Positions 27,939 through 36,907 of a stretch of 64,000 bases of DNA are shown one piece after another. The DNA is from Paenibacillus sedimenti (GTDB lineage Bacteria; Bacillota; Bacilli; Paenibacillales; NBRC-103111). Both the position numbers and the translations under genes were made by a program. The DNA is taken from NCBI RefSeq assembly GCF_014534655.1, contig NZ_JACVVD010000003.1, positions 620,001-684,000 on the forward strand. The letters are read 5' to 3'. Position 1 is the stretch's first letter. Each line of letters opens with the position of its first letter. The notes beneath the pieces were generated by a model. The model had not been told where the DNA came from, ran no database searches, and saw only the letters and a list, made by a program, of their open reading frames with translations.

Positions 27939-28997
27939 ATGACGGAAATTAAAATCGCCGCCGTTGGCGATCTCCTGATCAATGGGAAAATATGCATGTC
28001 GGTCAAACAAAAAGGTAAAAACACTTATAACTTCGATTATTTATTTGAAGAAGTTGCTCCTCAGTTGCAGGAAGCAGATCTTACTCTTGGAAATCTGGAA
28101 ATTCCATTAAAAGGTAACCGAGCGTTTATTAAAAAAAGAAATCCAAAAACAGGATGCCCCCTATTCAACGCGCCGGAGGAATTAGCAGCTGCTTTGAAAA
28201 GAAACGGTTTTGATGTGCTTAGCACGGCAAACAATCATTGTTTGGATAACGGAATGGACGGACTGCTTCGAACGCTCGAAGTTTTAGACGAAAACCATTT
28301 AGCGCATACAGGAACATTTGCAAGCCGTGATCAGTCCAAACAATTTTTAATCATGGATGTTAAAGGAATAAAAGTCGGTATCCTCTCGTACACCCAAGGG
28401 ACTAATCGCATAGCGATCCCCAAAGATGCACTTTGGTCAATTAATCTGATCAATGAAGACAAGATGATAAAGGATCTTGCTGAAATCAAACCGCTAACTG
28501 ACCTTATTATCGTTAGTTTGCATTTCGGGAACGAGTATCATAAGAAGCCGGATCAAAAACAAAAAAAACTTGTGAAAACTCTGTTTCAATACGGAGCTGA
28601 TATTATCCTTGGATCTCATCCCCATGTACTACAGCCGCTTATTAGGACTAAATCCAATAAAATCGCAATTTTCTCATTAGGAAACTTTATCTCGATCCGC
28701 TTGCGTAACAACCCTTACACCAATAACGGTTTGATCCTGCAATTAAGAGTAAAGAAAGAGGAGTGCTCAAGGGCAATAATCACTGAAGTTGATTGGGTTC
28801 CCACATGGACGCTTCGAAGATTTAAAAAAGGAACTGCCTCATATCGCATTCTTCCTAACCTGCAAAAGGAAATACAGCTTCAAAACTTTAGAGAGGATAT
28901 TCCGCTGATCGATAAAAAGATGATGGAGAAGATGCACGCGTATACAAGTTCGTTACTTAAACGAAGAAAGCCGGTACTCCGGAAAAAGTATCAATGA
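27939..28997 (+). CDS. CapA family protein (poly-gamma-glutamate synthesis type)
   Basis: A 352-aa protein of the CapA/PGA_cap metallophosphatase-like family: AAVGDLLING at the start, LTLGNLEIPL, LSTANNHCLDNG, ILSYTQGTN, and VSLHFGNEYH with GSHPHVLQP near the end, which supply metal-binding His and Asp residues. Unlike Bacillus CapA it has no N-terminal membrane anchor or signal peptide, so it should be cytoplasmic. capB and capC are absent, so a capsule role is not supported. GGAGAGG lies before the ATG. Confidence 0.87.
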   Translation: MTEIKIAAVGDLLINGKICMSVKQKGKNTYNFDYLFEEVAPQLQEADLTLGNLEIPLKGNRAFIKKRNPKTGCPLFNAPEELAAALKRNGFDVLSTANNHCLDNGMDGLLRTLEVLDENHLAHTGTFASRDQSKQFLIMDVKGIKVGILSYTQGTNRIAIPKDALWSINLINEDKMIKDLAEIKPLTDLIIVSLHFGNEYHKKPDQKQKKLVKTLFQYGADIILGSHPHVLQPLIRTKSNKIAIFSLGNFISIRLRNNPYTNNGLILQLRVKKEECSRAIITEVDWVPTWTLRRFKKGTASYRILPNLQKEIQLQNFREDIPLIDKKMMEKMHAYTSSLLKRRKPVLRKKYQ

Positions 28998-29017
28998 GGT
29001 CGGCTAAAAATGGTCAA

Positions 29018-29054
29018 AAAGGGGACTATCTACTCGAGATAGCCCCCTTCTTTC
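29018..29054. terminator. bidirectional terminator
   Basis: AAGGGGACTATCT and AGATAGCCCCCTT form a stem with T-rich right and A-rich left flanks, between the converging CapA gene and the HPr-like gene. Confidence 0.85.
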
Positions 29055-29295
29055 AAATACCGCTAAGCGGGAGTCCATGATTTTCAAACAATTGCTTCAT
29101 GACCGCTTTCGCTTCATCTTCATCCGGCCCATGAATGTCGAGCTGGTATACCTGATTGCTGAAGAGCGTAATGCTTAGGCCAAGAATGCTTTTCACATCG
29201 ATGAACCTTGTGCCGACCTTGATTACAATACTTGACTTAAATTGATTTGCAGCTTGATTAATTTCCACAATTGCCTTTGTTTCCAATCCACCCAT
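29053..29295 (-). CDS. HPr-like protein without the phospho-histidine
   Basis: An 80-aa HPr-fold protein. The second half matches HPr, with the regulatory serine motif kept (VKSILGL, Ser36, equal to HPr Ser46) and the HGPDEDEA region. Compared with HPr it lacks about ten residues around the catalytic GIHARPA loop, so there is no His15 and it cannot carry PTS phosphate. It thus resembles Crh more than HPr in logic. GGAGG lies seven bases before the ATG, so the short N-terminus is real. It is the last gene behind malic enzyme on the same strand. Confidence 0.75.
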   Translation of the reverse strand: MGGLETKAIVEINQAANQFKSSIVIKVGTRFIDVKSILGLSITLFSNQVYQLDIHGPDEDEAKAVMKQLFENHGLPLSGI

Positions 29296-29385
29296 ACCGA
29301 TCCCTCCAACTTAATTTTAGTGATATCCGAGCCGGTTAAGAAGGAAAAACAGCGTTAAAAGCCAGCCTCCCTGCTTTCCGAACCT

Positions 29386-30819
29386 TCACTGGTTCGTAAC
29401 CGTCCGAAACTCGCGCGGTATTCTACGCGCTACTCCTGTTTGTATCGCCGCGTGAATGACGGCTTCCCGAATGCGTCGGACGACCTCCTGATTGAACACG
29501 CTGGGAATGATATACAGCTTGTTCAATTCCTGCGGTGCTACGACGGAAGCAATAGCCGCGGAAGCAGCAAGCTTCATTTCTTCATTGATCGTTGTGGCTT
29601 GGCAATCAAGCGCAGCACGGAAGATACCCGGGAAGCAAAGCACGTTATTAATCTGATTAGGGAAATCAGACCTTCCCGTGGCAATGACGCCAGCGATGTC
29701 TTCAATTTCGTCCGGGTGAATTTCCGGCGTCGGATTCGCCATCGCGATGACGATCGGCCGCGCTGCCATCCGCTGGACATCGGCCCGCTTCAGCACCCCT
29801 CCGGCAGATAAGCCGATGAACACGTCCGCCCCTTCGATAATATCGTGAAGGGATCCTGTCCGTAAGTTCGGGTTCGTCTGCTGCGCGTACAAGTTCCACA
29901 TCGGGTTGCTATACTCGTTGCTTCGCACCAGCGCGCCTTCCCGGTCAACCCCGATTAGCTCCCTTACACCGGCTGCGAGCAAAATGTTCGAGCAAGCAAT
30001 ACCTGCAGCTCCGATGCCGCAGACGACAACTTTGGCCTCCTCAATCCGCTTGCCAACCACTTTCAACGCATTGATCAGCCCTGCATACAGCACAACAGCT
30101 GTTCCATGCTGATCATCATGAAACACCGGAATGTCGAGCTCATTCCGCAATCTCTCTTCAATCTCGAAGCATCTTGGCGATGAAATATCCTCAAGATTAA
30201 TCCCGCCGAAGGCAGGAGCCAAATGTTTGATCGTCGCGACGATTTCATCCGTACTCTGCGTGTCCAGGCAGATCGGGAACGCATCAACTTCAGCAAGCTG
30301 CTTGAACAGCATCGCTTTGCCTTCCATGACCGGCATAGCCGCATAAGGCCCAATATTACCGAGACCGAGCACTGCGCTCCCGTCGGAAACGACCGCAACG
30401 GTATTACGCTTAATGGTCAGTTTATAGGCATTCTCCTGCTTCTCATGAATCGCCATGCATACGCGTGCGACATCCGGCGTGTAGACGCGGGACAGGTCGT
30501 CCCTGTTCTGTATCGGCGCCTTCGGCTTCATCTCGATCTTGCCTCCCAGATGAAGCAGGAAAGTGCGATCTGACACATGAACGAGCCGAACGCCTACGAG
30601 CTCTTTCATCCTGTCGATAATCGCATCCAGCTGCGCCTGTTCCGAAGCATTGACCGTAATATCGCGGACGGTCCAATTCGCTCCGGTTTGGATCACGTCG
30701 ATGGCGATAACATCCCCTCCATTTTCCGTGATGACAGTAATCAACTGACCGAAATGAATCTGCTCCGTTTGCAGTTCCAACCGTAAAATAATACTTTTGC
30801 CGCCAATCGTATTTTTCAT
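29386..30819 (-). CDS. NAD-dependent malic enzyme with N-terminal ACT domain
   Basis: Oxidative decarboxylation of malate to pyruvate. The ATG at 30819 follows GGAGG; the ATG four codons upstream overlaps that site. The 477-aa product has an N-terminal ACT domain (about 1-85), then the malic domain (YTPDVARVCMAI, VVSDGSAVLGLGNIGPYAAMP, PVFHDDQHGTA) and the NAD-binding domain (VCGIGAAGIACSNIL, MANPTPEIHP). The ACT part suggests allosteric control by a small molecule. It lies 46 bases after an AEC permease gene and behind a tricarboxylate transporter, which suggests use of C4 acids. Confidence 0.92.
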   Translation of the reverse strand: MKNTIGGKSIILRLELQTEQIHFGQLITVITENGGDVIAIDVIQTGANWTVRDITVNASEQAQLDAIIDRMKELVGVRLVHVSDRTFLLHLGGKIEMKPKAPIQNRDDLSRVYTPDVARVCMAIHEKQENAYKLTIKRNTVAVVSDGSAVLGLGNIGPYAAMPVMEGKAMLFKQLAEVDAFPICLDTQSTDEIVATIKHLAPAFGGINLEDISSPRCFEIEERLRNELDIPVFHDDQHGTAVVLYAGLINALKVVGKRIEEAKVVVCGIGAAGIACSNILLAAGVRELIGVDREGALVRSNEYSNPMWNLYAQQTNPNLRTGSLHDIIEGADVFIGLSAGGVLKRADVQRMAARPIVIAMANPTPEIHPDEIEDIAGVIATGRSDFPNQINNVLCFPGIFRAALDCQATTINEEMKLAASAAIASVVAPQELNKLYIIPSVFNQEVVRRIREAVIHAAIQTGVARRIPREFRTVTNQ

Positions 30820-30865
30820 TGCAACCTCCAAATCTGCGGTAAGCAGCCCCGCAAATCATTCAAAT

Positions 30866-31789
30866 TTAAAATAGAATTTTTGCCGCGTAGACTACCGCTG
30901 TCACGGTCACACTGCTGAGCAGCGTTGATAGCAATACCGTCTGCGCCGCATATTCAGGGTGATTCCCGTATTCCAATGCGAATACGGCGCTGTTTCTCGA
31001 AGTCGGAAATGAGCTGGCGATGAGCAGTGCTTGGGCGGTCGTTCCTTCAAGTTGCAGCAGCCATATAAGAGCCAGCGCGATAACCGGTGAAACAACAAGT
31101 CTACCGAGCAAGCTGAGTACGAGCGAAACGCTCAATCGTTTGAATTGCAAGTAAGCGCTCTGCGCGCCAAGCGTTACGAGCGCTATCGCCAGGAATGCGT
31201 TAGCGACATTCTGGAGCGGATTCCAAATAAACGCCGGGATCGGAATGGTTAGGGAATGCATAAGCAGCCCCAATACAAAAGCGTAAATCATCGGATTTTT
31301 CAGCAGCTCTTTGAGCATCTTCTGTCCTTGGTTTCGGGCGGATACCGCGTTCATTAAACCGTACGTATTCGTGAGCAAATTCTGATAAATAGACACAACG
31401 ACTTGCACCGATAAGCCAAGTGGATTGTTCTGAAACACGAGCTGGCTGACGGGAAGCCCGAAATTACCTGAATTACTTAAAACGACGCTGTTCGAGAAGC
31501 TCGATGCCAGCCCTTTATCGAATTTAGCCAGCTTACCTGCGGCCTTACTAAACAAGATAAGTACAATGCTTTGCAGCAGTAGAAAGCCAACGATCCGCAT
31601 CAGCAGACCGGCGTCAAAATTACTTTCATAGATGTTCGTAAAGCTGACAGCCGGCAGCAGGAAAAATGCATTCAGTTTGGATAGCGTGTTCATCTCAAAA
31701 TGAAACACACGATGCATCAGCACACCTGCTCCGATCAACAGGAATACCGGCACAATCACATTCAGCACGATTAGGAATAGGACGTCCAT
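30866..31789 (-). CDS. AEC (auxin efflux carrier) family permease, malate-type
   Basis: A 307-aa protein with about ten membrane helices and the AEC pattern (start LIVLNVIVPVFLLIGAGVLM, NSVVLSNSGNFGLPV in the middle, LLIASSFPTSRNSAVFA near the end). Bacterial members move malate and other organic acids. The position right before malic enzyme supports a dicarboxylate, but this is an inference. GGAGA lies ten bases before the ATG. Confidence 0.85.
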   Translation of the reverse strand: MDVLFLIVLNVIVPVFLLIGAGVLMHRVFHFEMNTLSKLNAFFLLPAVSFTNIYESNFDAGLLMRIVGFLLLQSIVLILFSKAAGKLAKFDKGLASSFSNSVVLSNSGNFGLPVSQLVFQNNPLGLSVQVVVSIYQNLLTNTYGLMNAVSARNQGQKMLKELLKNPMIYAFVLGLLMHSLTIPIPAFIWNPLQNVANAFLAIALVTLGAQSAYLQFKRLSVSLVLSLLGRLVVSPVIALALIWLLQLEGTTAQALLIASSFPTSRNSAVFALEYGNHPEYAAQTVLLSTLLSSVTVTAVVYAAKILF

Positions 31790-31811
31790 CGTTAGTTTTC
31801 TCCATTAAATG

Positions 31812-31878
31812 AAACCCCTGATTAGGTTGGAAAGCGGCTGATCAAGATCAGGGCTAGGGTCCATTCTATCAGGGGTTT
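31812..31878. repeat. nested inverted repeat between tctA and the AEC gene
   Basis: An 11-bp perfect inverted repeat (AAACCCCTGAT at 31812, ATCAGGGGTTT at 31868) encloses a second perfect hairpin (CTGATC-AA-GATCAG, 31838-31851). No run of T follows on the minus strand, so it may be a weak terminator or an mRNA structure that separates tctA from the downstream permease gene. Confidence 0.6.
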
Positions 31879-31889
31879 GACGTTATCTT

Positions 31890-33416
31890 TTATCCTTCTT
31901 CGTTCACGAGGACATTCTTCCCTCTCATTTTCAAAACAAGAGGAATCGTGATCCACAAGAACCCGATAATGAGAAATACGAGAGAGACCGGCTTCTGCAG
32001 GAAGATCATGAAGTCACCGTTGGAAATGGTCAACGCTCTGCGCATATTATTTTCCATCATTGGACCTAAAATAAGACCAAGCACCAGCGGCGCTAGCGGA
32101 TAATCGTTCTTGGCCAGGTAGTAACCGACCAGACCGCAGCCCATAATAAGCATCAAATCAAATGTCGAATATTGAACCGCATATACACCGAATACGGAAA
32201 AGACGATAATCAAAGGAATCAAATACTTCGTTGGCGTCTCAATGACTTTGGCAAAAACTTTAACGAGCGGCATATTGAGAATCAGCAGCATCAGGTTACC
32301 GACAAACATACTGGCGATTACGCCCCAAGCGAGCTGCGGGTGATCTTGGAATAATAAAGGACCCGGTTGCACATTGTACATAATGAAGGCGCCCATTAGA
32401 ATCGCTGTGGTACCGGATGAAGGAATCCCCAGTGTCAAAAGCGGAATCATCGCGCCGCCGGAAGCGGCATTGTTCGCGGATTCAGGCGAAGCTACGCCCT
32501 CAATGGCACCTTTACCGAACTTCTCGGGATTTTTACTCAGCTTTTTCTCAACGATATATGCAAAGAATGAAGCAAGTATCGCGCCTGCGCCCGGCAGCAA
32601 ACCGATGAAAAATCCAAGTACGGAACCGCGGGCAATCGGTGCGGCGCTATCTTTCAGATCTTTTTTCGTCGGCAGGATACGATTGATTTTGGCCAGTTCT
32701 CCATCGTTACCTTCACGATGGAGAATCGTCTTAAACACTTCCCCGACAGCGAAAGTACCTACTGCGACGGTAAGGAACTCTAAGCCCTGATACAGCTCCG
32801 GAACGCCGAACGTAAAACGTTCCACACCGGATACGTTGTCGATGCCAATCGTAGCAAGCAAAAGACCGAAAGCAGTCATCATGAGCGCTTTTACCATCGA
32901 TTTACCCGCAAGACCGCTTATCGCAAGCAAACCTAGCACCATCAAAGAGAAGTATTCGGCTGGTCCGAACTTAATGGCAACCGCCGACAATGGCCGGGCT
33001 AAGAAGATGAGACCGATTAAGGAAATTAGTCCCGCGGCAAAAGATCCAATAGCTGAAATGGCAAGCGCTGCGCCTGCCCTGCCCTGTTTGGCCATTTGGT
33101 AGCCGTCCAAAGTCGTAACAACGGATGACGACTCACCCGGAGTGTTCAGAAGGATCGAAGTCGTTGAACCTCCGTACATCGCGCCGTAATATACCCCGGC
33201 CAGCAAAATAATCGAACTTGTTGCCGCTTCCTCAGGACCTAATCCTGCTGTCATCGTCGCAGTAATCGGGATCAACAGCGCAACACCGCTCATAGGACCA
33301 ATCCCCGGCAATACGCCAACCACAGTTCCGATGAGTACGCCCAAGAATACGAAGACGACATTATGCCACTGCATGGCAGTACCTAAACCATGAAGAACGT
33401 AGTCAATTGTGCTCAT
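31890..33416 (-). CDS. tctA: tripartite tricarboxylate transporter, large permease TctA
   Basis: A 508-aa permease with 11-12 membrane segments. TctA family motifs are visible: VGVLPGIGPMSGVALLIPIT near the start, YYGAMYGGSTTSILLNTPGE, and the second repeat GLLPGAGAILASFFAY with LLTLGIPSSGTTAILMGA. It works with TctB and the binding protein TctC in uptake of citrate, tricarballylate or similar acids. AGGAGGGG lies six bases before the ATG, which is two bases after the tctB stop. Confidence 0.93.
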   Translation of the reverse strand: MSTIDYVLHGLGTAMQWHNVVFVFLGVLIGTVVGVLPGIGPMSGVALLIPITATMTAGLGPEEAATSSIILLAGVYYGAMYGGSTTSILLNTPGESSSVVTTLDGYQMAKQGRAGAALAISAIGSFAAGLISLIGLIFLARPLSAVAIKFGPAEYFSLMVLGLLAISGLAGKSMVKALMMTAFGLLLATIGIDNVSGVERFTFGVPELYQGLEFLTVAVGTFAVGEVFKTILHREGNDGELAKINRILPTKKDLKDSAAPIARGSVLGFFIGLLPGAGAILASFFAYIVEKKLSKNPEKFGKGAIEGVASPESANNAASGGAMIPLLTLGIPSSGTTAILMGAFIMYNVQPGPLLFQDHPQLAWGVIASMFVGNLMLLILNMPLVKVFAKVIETPTKYLIPLIIVFSVFGVYAVQYSTFDLMLIMGCGLVGYYLAKNDYPLAPLVLGLILGPMMENNMRRALTISNGDFMIFLQKPVSLVFLIIGFLWITIPLVLKMRGKNVLVNEEG

Positions 33417-33417
33417 G

Positions 33418-33879
33418 TTATTCCCCTCCTAACCAAGCTGGGAACCCGGGAAGCGAACCATCCAGCACGTTGACAAACAAATAATAAACGCCATAAGAAA
33501 AGCAGGCTGCGATCAGCAAGGAAACCCATACCTTGCCCTTTTGCATCGTTTGGAACCCGATCATCAAGAACAGGAACGTGGAGATAACGAATCCGACATC
33601 TTCGAGAAAAAAGGCATATAAGCATGCTGCAATAAAGATAATGCCGAATCTTTTGTAGTCCAGGTTTGATTTCTTTTTTTCCGCTTGCTTTTTACGGAAA
33701 GATTCATAGATAAGCCGGACACTCATCAGAGCCAGGAATGACCCCAGAATCATCGGGAAAATATTCGCACCCACATTACTGCCGTAAGCACTAGTCGATA
33801 TGCTTCTGGAACCGACAACAAACGCAATACCGATAGCGAAAAAGGCAATGCCTGCATAGCGATCAAACGTAGTATTCAT
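33418..33879 (-). CDS. tctB: tripartite tricarboxylate transporter, small permease TctB
   Basis: A 153-aa protein with four membrane segments and the family pattern GIAFFAIGIAFVVGSRSI, NIFPMILGSFLALMSV and a paired helix at the end. AGGAGG lies nine bases before the ATG. It sits between tctC and tctA, the usual order for this transporter. Confidence 0.88.
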   Translation of the reverse strand: MNTTFDRYAGIAFFAIGIAFVVGSRSISTSAYGSNVGANIFPMILGSFLALMSVRLIYESFRKKQAEKKKSNLDYKRFGIIFIAACLYAFFLEDVGFVISTFLFLMIGFQTMQKGKVWVSLLIAACFSYGVYYLFVNVLDGSLPGFPAWLGGE

Positions 33880-33906
33880 CTTTCTCTACCTCCTACCCTA
33901 TGAACG

Positions 33907-33931
33907 AGGGAGAAGAGGTCATCTTCTCCCT
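33907..33931. repeat. intercistronic hairpin between tctC and tctB
   Basis: A perfect 10-bp stem AGGGAGAAGA / TCTTCTCCCT with a five-base loop, not followed by T on the minus strand. Such a hairpin behind a binding-protein gene commonly stabilises the upstream mRNA so that more binding protein than permease is made. Confidence 0.6.
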
Positions 33932-33944
33932 TGTCTTCAGGTTC

Positions 33945-35015
33945 TTATTTCTGCATGCCAAGCGCTGTCAGCATGTCTTTAAGTTGAGTTTCTTGTTGTC
34001 CTAAGAAGGCTTTGAAATCATCTGCTTTCTTATAATCGGTTTCCCAATTGTTTGCTTGCATTTCTTTTTTCCAAGCTTCGGACTCTACCATTTTCTTGAT
34101 CGTGTCTTCCCAGTAGCTTTTCGCGTCGGCGCTCATGTTCTTCGGTCCGAAGAATCCGCGCCAGATCAGGAATTCTGCATCAACGCCCTGCTCTTTCATC
34201 GTTGGAACGTCCTTCAAACTGCCGCCAAGTCGAGCCGGAGCCGCTACGGCCAATACGCGAATCTTTCCTGATTTGACATATTGATCCAAGGAAGCAGCAT
34301 CTGTACCCAGAACGTCGGCATTACCTCCGAGCAGAGCCGTTACCGCTTCCCCGCCGCCGTCATAAGACACATATTTGACCTTTTTCGGGTCAATGCCATA
34401 TTTAAAGGCTGGAAGAATGGAGACAAGGTGGTCCATCGAGCCCGGTGCAGAGCCGCCTGCAACTGTCAATTTCGTAGGATCCGCTTTCAAATCGTCGAGC
34501 AATGATTTCAGATCTTTATATTTGGAGTTCGCTGCGACAGCGACCGCGCCATAATCTTTAGTCAACTGGGCAAGCGGCGTCGTATCGTTGATGCCGTATG
34601 GCGTATTGCCTTCTTTTTTCAGATGGTTGATGAGAATCGGCGGTGAGTTGACGAACAGCTTGTAGTTATCTTTCACGTCTTTGGTCGCGTATTCAGCCAT
34701 GAACACTGCGCCGCCGCCGCCTGGTTTATTTTCTACGCTAACCGGTTTATCAATCGCTTTCGTCTCGGTTAAAACTTTGGCAATCGTACGTGCCGTCATA
34801 TCCCAACCGCCGCCTGCGCCGGACGGAGCGATAATGCTAAGCGCTTTTTCGGGATAGCTTGATTTTGCCGCTTGTGTTGGTGCTGTCGTTTCTTTTCCTT
34901 TTTCTGCCGGTGCAGCACCTGGTTTAGCGGCGCCATTGCCGCAGGCAGCCAAACTTACAGCCAAAATACTAATCGTCGTGACTTTCCAGGAAGCTGTTAA
35001 AAGTTGTTTTATCAA
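33945..35015 (-). CDS. tctC: tripartite tricarboxylate transporter binding protein TctC
   Basis: A lipoprotein that binds a carboxylate outside the cell and hands it to TctAB. A TTG at 35015 is chosen as start because GGAGGGG lies six bases before it; a GTG five codons upstream would put that site inside the gene. The product has a signal peptide with lipobox LAAC, a Pro/Ala/Lys linker and the TctC (Bug) fold with SIIAPSGAGGGWDMTAR and VENKPGGGGAVFMAEY. The substrate is unknown. Confidence 0.92.
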   Translation of the reverse strand: MIKQLLTASWKVTTISILAVSLAACGNGAAKPGAAPAEKGKETTAPTQAAKSSYPEKALSIIAPSGAGGGWDMTARTIAKVLTETKAIDKPVSVENKPGGGGAVFMAEYATKDVKDNYKLFVNSPPILINHLKKEGNTPYGINDTTPLAQLTKDYGAVAVAANSKYKDLKSLLDDLKADPTKLTVAGGSAPGSMDHLVSILPAFKYGIDPKKVKYVSYDGGGEAVTALLGGNADVLGTDAASLDQYVKSGKIRVLAVAAPARLGGSLKDVPTMKEQGVDAEFLIWRGFFGPKNMSADAKSYWEDTIKKMVESEAWKKEMQANNWETDYKKADDFKAFLGQQETQLKDMLTALGMQK

Positions 35016-35059
35016 ATGAAACCCCTCCACATGTTTGATGTGCTTGTTGTATACGCTTT

Positions 35060-35205
35060 CTTTGAAGCGTTTTCAGAATAACACCTATTATAGGATTTAG
35101 GGAAGTTTAACAAGATTAGTTGTAATAACGCCGTTATGGACATTTTGTTCATATTGTTCACGAATGCCTGCAGCTGATATCGGTCAAAATGATAACGCTT
35201 TATGA
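35060..35205. promoter_or_regulatory. divergent control region of tctC and the CitA-like kinase
   Basis: Between the divergent genes lie several candidate sites: TTTGAAGCGTTTTCA (about 35060-35074), a CcpA/LacI-like core one base short of the cre consensus; the inverted repeat ATAACG-C-CGTTAT (35125-35137) with a similar ATAACGCTTTAT at 35192; and the direct repeat TTGTTCA at 35145 and 35154 (nine bases apart). They suggest catabolite and two-component control of the transporter. None is proven. Confidence 0.45.
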
Positions 35206-35269
35206 TACAATACAAAAAACTAATATTCCCCCATATCCCATCATTGAAAAACGGAGGCCTGCGAGGGCT

Positions 35270-36907
35270 ATGAAACTGCAAACCAAGCTTATCTTAATTA
35301 TTTGTTCGCTGCTGTTCTTCGTCATCGTCAGCCTGGGAAGCATTTTCTATTACATCTTGACGACAGCGCTCGAGGATCAAATCGGAACGCGCGCCCTGAA
35401 AGTCGCTGAAACCGTTGCCAATATGCCCGAAATTCGTCATGCTTTTCAAACTGCAGACCCGCCTGCGATCATACAGCCAATTGCGGAAAGCATCCGTGAA
35501 AAAATCGATGCCGAGTACATCGTTGTCGGGAACCGTGAAGGCATACGTTACTCACACCCGCTGCCGGAACGCATAGGTAAAGAGATGGTTGGCGGCGACA
35601 ACGGTCCGGTGCTGGCAGGTCAGTCGATTATATCTAAAGCCATCGGCTCTCTTGGACCTTCTCTGCGTGGCAAAGCTCCCATCTTCGGCGACCGCGGCGA
35701 AGTGATCGGTATTGTTTCCGTCGGCTTTCTCACCGAGGACATCGATACGATTACGGAAGCTTATCAATCGCGAATTGAGCTCATTTCCTTGATCGTGCTT
35801 GTTGTCGGATTGATTGGATCCGTGCTAATAGCACGCAATGTCCGAAGTTCTATACACGGGCTCGAGCCCAAAGAAATCGGTGCGCTCTACACCGAAAAGC
35901 AGGCCATCCTGCAATCCATTCGGGAAGGCATCATCGCTGTGAATCGGGATGGCATCATTACGATGGCGAACCGTTATGCACTGCAGCTGCTGCAACTGCC
36001 GGTCACCGCAAAAATTACTGGCCGGCACATTGAAGACGTCATTCCGAATTCCCGTTTGTATGAGGTCGTACGAACTGGCGAAGCCGATTTTGACCATGAA
36101 ATGCTCATCGGCGATCACGAGGTCATTGTCAATCGGGTGCCGATTGTGAACCGAAAAAACGGGGTAACCGGCGCGGTATCGAGCTTTCGCAGCAAATCTG
36201 AACTATACCGGCTCGCCGAAGAGCTGTCGCAAGTCAAACGGTTCGCTGAAGCTCTTCGCGCTCAGACGCATGAATTTTCGAACAAACTGTATGTGATTTC
36301 CGGGCTTATCCAGCTTGAATCGTACCAGGAAGCCGTTGACCTGATATCCAAGGAATCGAATGTGCACCAGAATTGGGTGCAGTTCATCATGCATGAAATT
36401 CCCGATCCCATGATCGGGGGGCTGCTGATCGGCAAATTCAATCATGCCCAGGAGCTGAAATTGACGTTTGAAATCGATCATGAAAGCTCGTTCGCAGATA
36501 TCCCTGAACATATCGATCGCAACCTGCTCGTCACCATTATCGGAAATTTGATCGACAATGCGATGGAGGCTGTTCTGGCAGGCGGCGAACAGACAGAGCC
36601 ATATGTGAAATTGTTTTTGACCGACCTCGGTGAAGATCTGATCATTGAGTGTGAAGACCGGGGCATCGGTATTCCTGATGAAGTTGGCCATACAGTGTTC
36701 GAGAAAGGCTTCTCGACCAAAGAAGGCGAACATCGAGGCATAGGTCTCGCCTTAGTCCGGCATGCCATAGGCAAACTGAACGGATATATGACCTTCCAAA
36801 AAAATCCGGCCGGAGGTACGATTTTCACCGTCGCCGTTCCGAAGCAAAGTAAACTCGCAGAAAGGAGTCCGAATCATGAATCTACAACTCCAAAAAATGG
36901 CAATTGA
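35270..36907 (+). CDS. CitA/DcuS-type sensor histidine kinase
   Basis: A 545-aa kinase. The ATG at 35270 follows CGGAGG and GAGGG; 27 more codons upstream have no clear site. It has a membrane helix (8-28), an extracellular Cache domain (REKIDAEYIVVGNREGIRYSHP and GIVSVGFLTEDI), a second helix (about 175-195), PAS, the CitA-type H-box QTHEFSNKLYVISGLIQL (His near 333) and HATPase (NLIDNAMEAV, DRGIGIP, GIGLALV). Such kinases sense citrate or C4 acids. It is divergent from tctCBA and overlaps its regulator gene by 32 bases. Confidence 0.92.
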   Translation: MKLQTKLILIICSLLFFVIVSLGSIFYYILTTALEDQIGTRALKVAETVANMPEIRHAFQTADPPAIIQPIAESIREKIDAEYIVVGNREGIRYSHPLPERIGKEMVGGDNGPVLAGQSIISKAIGSLGPSLRGKAPIFGDRGEVIGIVSVGFLTEDIDTITEAYQSRIELISLIVLVVGLIGSVLIARNVRSSIHGLEPKEIGALYTEKQAILQSIREGIIAVNRDGIITMANRYALQLLQLPVTAKITGRHIEDVIPNSRLYEVVRTGEADFDHEMLIGDHEVIVNRVPIVNRKNGVTGAVSSFRSKSELYRLAEELSQVKRFAEALRAQTHEFSNKLYVISGLIQLESYQEAVDLISKESNVHQNWVQFIMHEIPDPMIGGLLIGKFNHAQELKLTFEIDHESSFADIPEHIDRNLLVTIIGNLIDNAMEAVLAGGEQTEPYVKLFLTDLGEDLIIECEDRGIGIPDEVGHTVFEKGFSTKEGEHRGIGLALVRHAIGKLNGYMTFQKNPAGGTIFTVAVPKQSKLAERSPNHESTTPKNGN

